A model generated the notes under the pieces. That model was given only the letters and a program-made list of their open reading frames with translations. It ran no database searches and was not told the origin of the DNA. Shown in pieces: positions 63,252 to 64,000 of a stretch of DNA of 64,000 bases (positions are counted from its first letter, which is position 1; the number at the start of each line of letters is the position of its first letter). The position numbers were made by a program, and so were the translations under genes. Origin of the DNA: Croceimicrobium sp965658965 (GTDB taxonomy: Bacteria; Bacteroidota; Bacteroidia; Flavobacteriales; Schleiferiaceae); the NCBI GenBank assembly GCA_965658965.1, contig CBFHVV010000004.1:4289-68288 (forward strand). The letters are read 5' to 3'.

Positions 63252-64000
63252 ATGTTATTAAGATATCTTCTGGTCTTTGCTCTTTTTTGTTTTCCCTTAC
63301 TTTCGTTTTCTCAAAGCGATACAGGTAATGCAGAACTCAAAGTTTATTTTTACGAAAACGGCGTCAAAAGCAGTGAAGGACCCTTGGAAAAAGGCAAGCC
63401 AAATGGCTATTGGCGAAGCTATTACCGCAACGGAATTATTAAATCAGAAGGCAATCGCAAAAACTTTCTTCTGGATAGTCTCTGGATTTTTTACAACCGA
63501 GAGGGAATTCGCGTTGTGGATATCCAATACAAAGATGGCTTAAAGGATGGCTTAAGACAAAGCTATGAGGCAGGAAAGATTGTTAAACGTGAAGAATTTG
63601 TTAAGGATAAATTAGACGGTTTCACACGAATCCTTTTTCCAAGTGGTGCTGTAGCTAAAGAAATTCCTTTCGAAGAAGGCCTAGAAAATGGCACTGGCTT
63701 CGAGTATGCTCAGGAGGATGGCCGTGTTATTACAGTTTTCACTTATAAAAATGGCTCTTTATTGCGTAAGCAAAATATTAACCGTTGGGACCAACAAAAA
63801 CAGAAGCAGGGTCTTTGGGTGGAGTTTTATAAAAACCGAAATGTAAAGGTTGAAGGTCCTTACCGCAACGATCTTAAGAATGGCTACTGGAAGTTTTATC
63901 AATCAAACGGCAATCTCATTCGCATAGAAAAGTGGATAAATGGCGAACTGCAAGAAGGGGCTGAGGAGGTAGCTAAAGTAGATATCAAGAGAGTAATTGA
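63252..64000 (+). CDS. Secreted MORN-repeat (YwqK-like) protein, cut by the window end
   Basis: A partial gene: 249 codons from the ATG at 63252 to the window edge, still open. It starts with a signal peptide (MLLRYLLVFALFCFPLLSFS). Then come MORN_2-type repeats: VYFYENGVKSSEGPLEKGKP, NGYWRSYYRNGIIKSEGN, KDGLRQSYEAGKIVKREEF, GLWVEFYKNRNVKVEGPYRN and NGYWKFYQSNGNLIRIEKW. The same repeat fold occurs in YwqK-type proteins and in many Bacteroidota surface proteins. The length is unknown. The function is not predictable. Confidence 0.85.
   Translation, partial: MLLRYLLVFALFCFPLLSFSQSDTGNAELKVYFYENGVKSSEGPLEKGKPNGYWRSYYRNGIIKSEGNRKNFLLDSLWIFYNREGIRVVDIQYKDGLKDGLRQSYEAGKIVKREEFVKDKLDGFTRILFPSGAVAKEIPFEEGLENGTGFEYAQEDGRVITVFTYKNGSLLRKQNINRWDQQKQKQGLWVEFYKNRNVKVEGPYRNDLKNGYWKFYQSNGNLIRIEKWINGELQEGAEEVAKVDIKRVI

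Overview
This window looks like chromosomal DNA of a Bacteroidota bacterium, most likely a marine Flavobacteriales (Cryomorphaceae/Schleiferiaceae-like). The grounds are: three large or medium secreted proteins and one beta-propeller with type IX secretion (T9SS) C-terminal sorting domains; a hybrid two-component regulator of the reg_prop/Y_Y_Y type; candidate promoters of the TAnnTTTG type instead of -35/-10 boxes; and almost no Shine-Dalgarno sequences. The assignment is by gene style, not by a database match. The sequence is a draft: a 10-N gap lies inside rnr (18296-18305), and a probable one-base deletion breaks the gene at 24441-25051. No rRNA, tRNA, CRISPR array or transposase was found.

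Layout. 118-8476: two T9SS cargo proteins, one of 2445 residues built from repeated jelly-roll/FN3 modules, a beta-helix and a PKD domain. 8794-12640: the phenylacetyl-CoA epoxidase genes paaABCD (minus) and the reductase gene paaE (plus), divergent from one promoter region. 12936-16523: an ElaA-like acetyltransferase, then a four-gene operon of an ECF sigma factor, an anti-sigma-like membrane protein, a secreted coiled-coil protein and an outer-membrane barrel with a helical extension. 16849-19364: rnr and a small membrane coiled-coil protein. 19628-25051: M1 peptidase, metallo-beta-lactamase-fold hydrolase, DUF3298-type lipoprotein, thioredoxin-fold protein and the frameshifted gene.

25170-35613: signalling block. 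An 11-PAS/1-GAF sensor ends in a phosphoacceptor helix without any ATPase domain and is paired with a stand-alone receiver. A complete hybrid kinase/receiver/AraC protein follows. About 1 kb between them has no gene but carries two copies of a 150-bp element, each followed on the minus strand by a strong hairpin. 35806-45853: a beta-propeller T9SS protein, a lipoprotein, an RND efflux operon (adaptor, pump, outer-membrane factor), an outer-membrane barrel and a small zinc protease. 45878-51552: an AraC/TPR membrane regulator divergent from an ankyrin lipoprotein and OpgC-like acyltransferase pair, then a class C beta-lactamase-like protein and a STAS-like protein.

51775-64000: a T9SS protein, lplA, an M23 peptidase, a 590-bp tandem repeat, and a tightly packed five-gene operon (sodium/solute symporter, GNAT, M20 deacylase, alanine racemase, ornithine-racemase-like protein) that suggests uptake and stereochemical conversion of amino acids. 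A lipoprotein, rpiB and a MORN-repeat protein cut by the window edge follow. The most unusual items are the ATPase-less giant sensor, the repeat/hairpin modules at 30609-31292, the two-racemase operon and the sigma-factor/outer-membrane operon.
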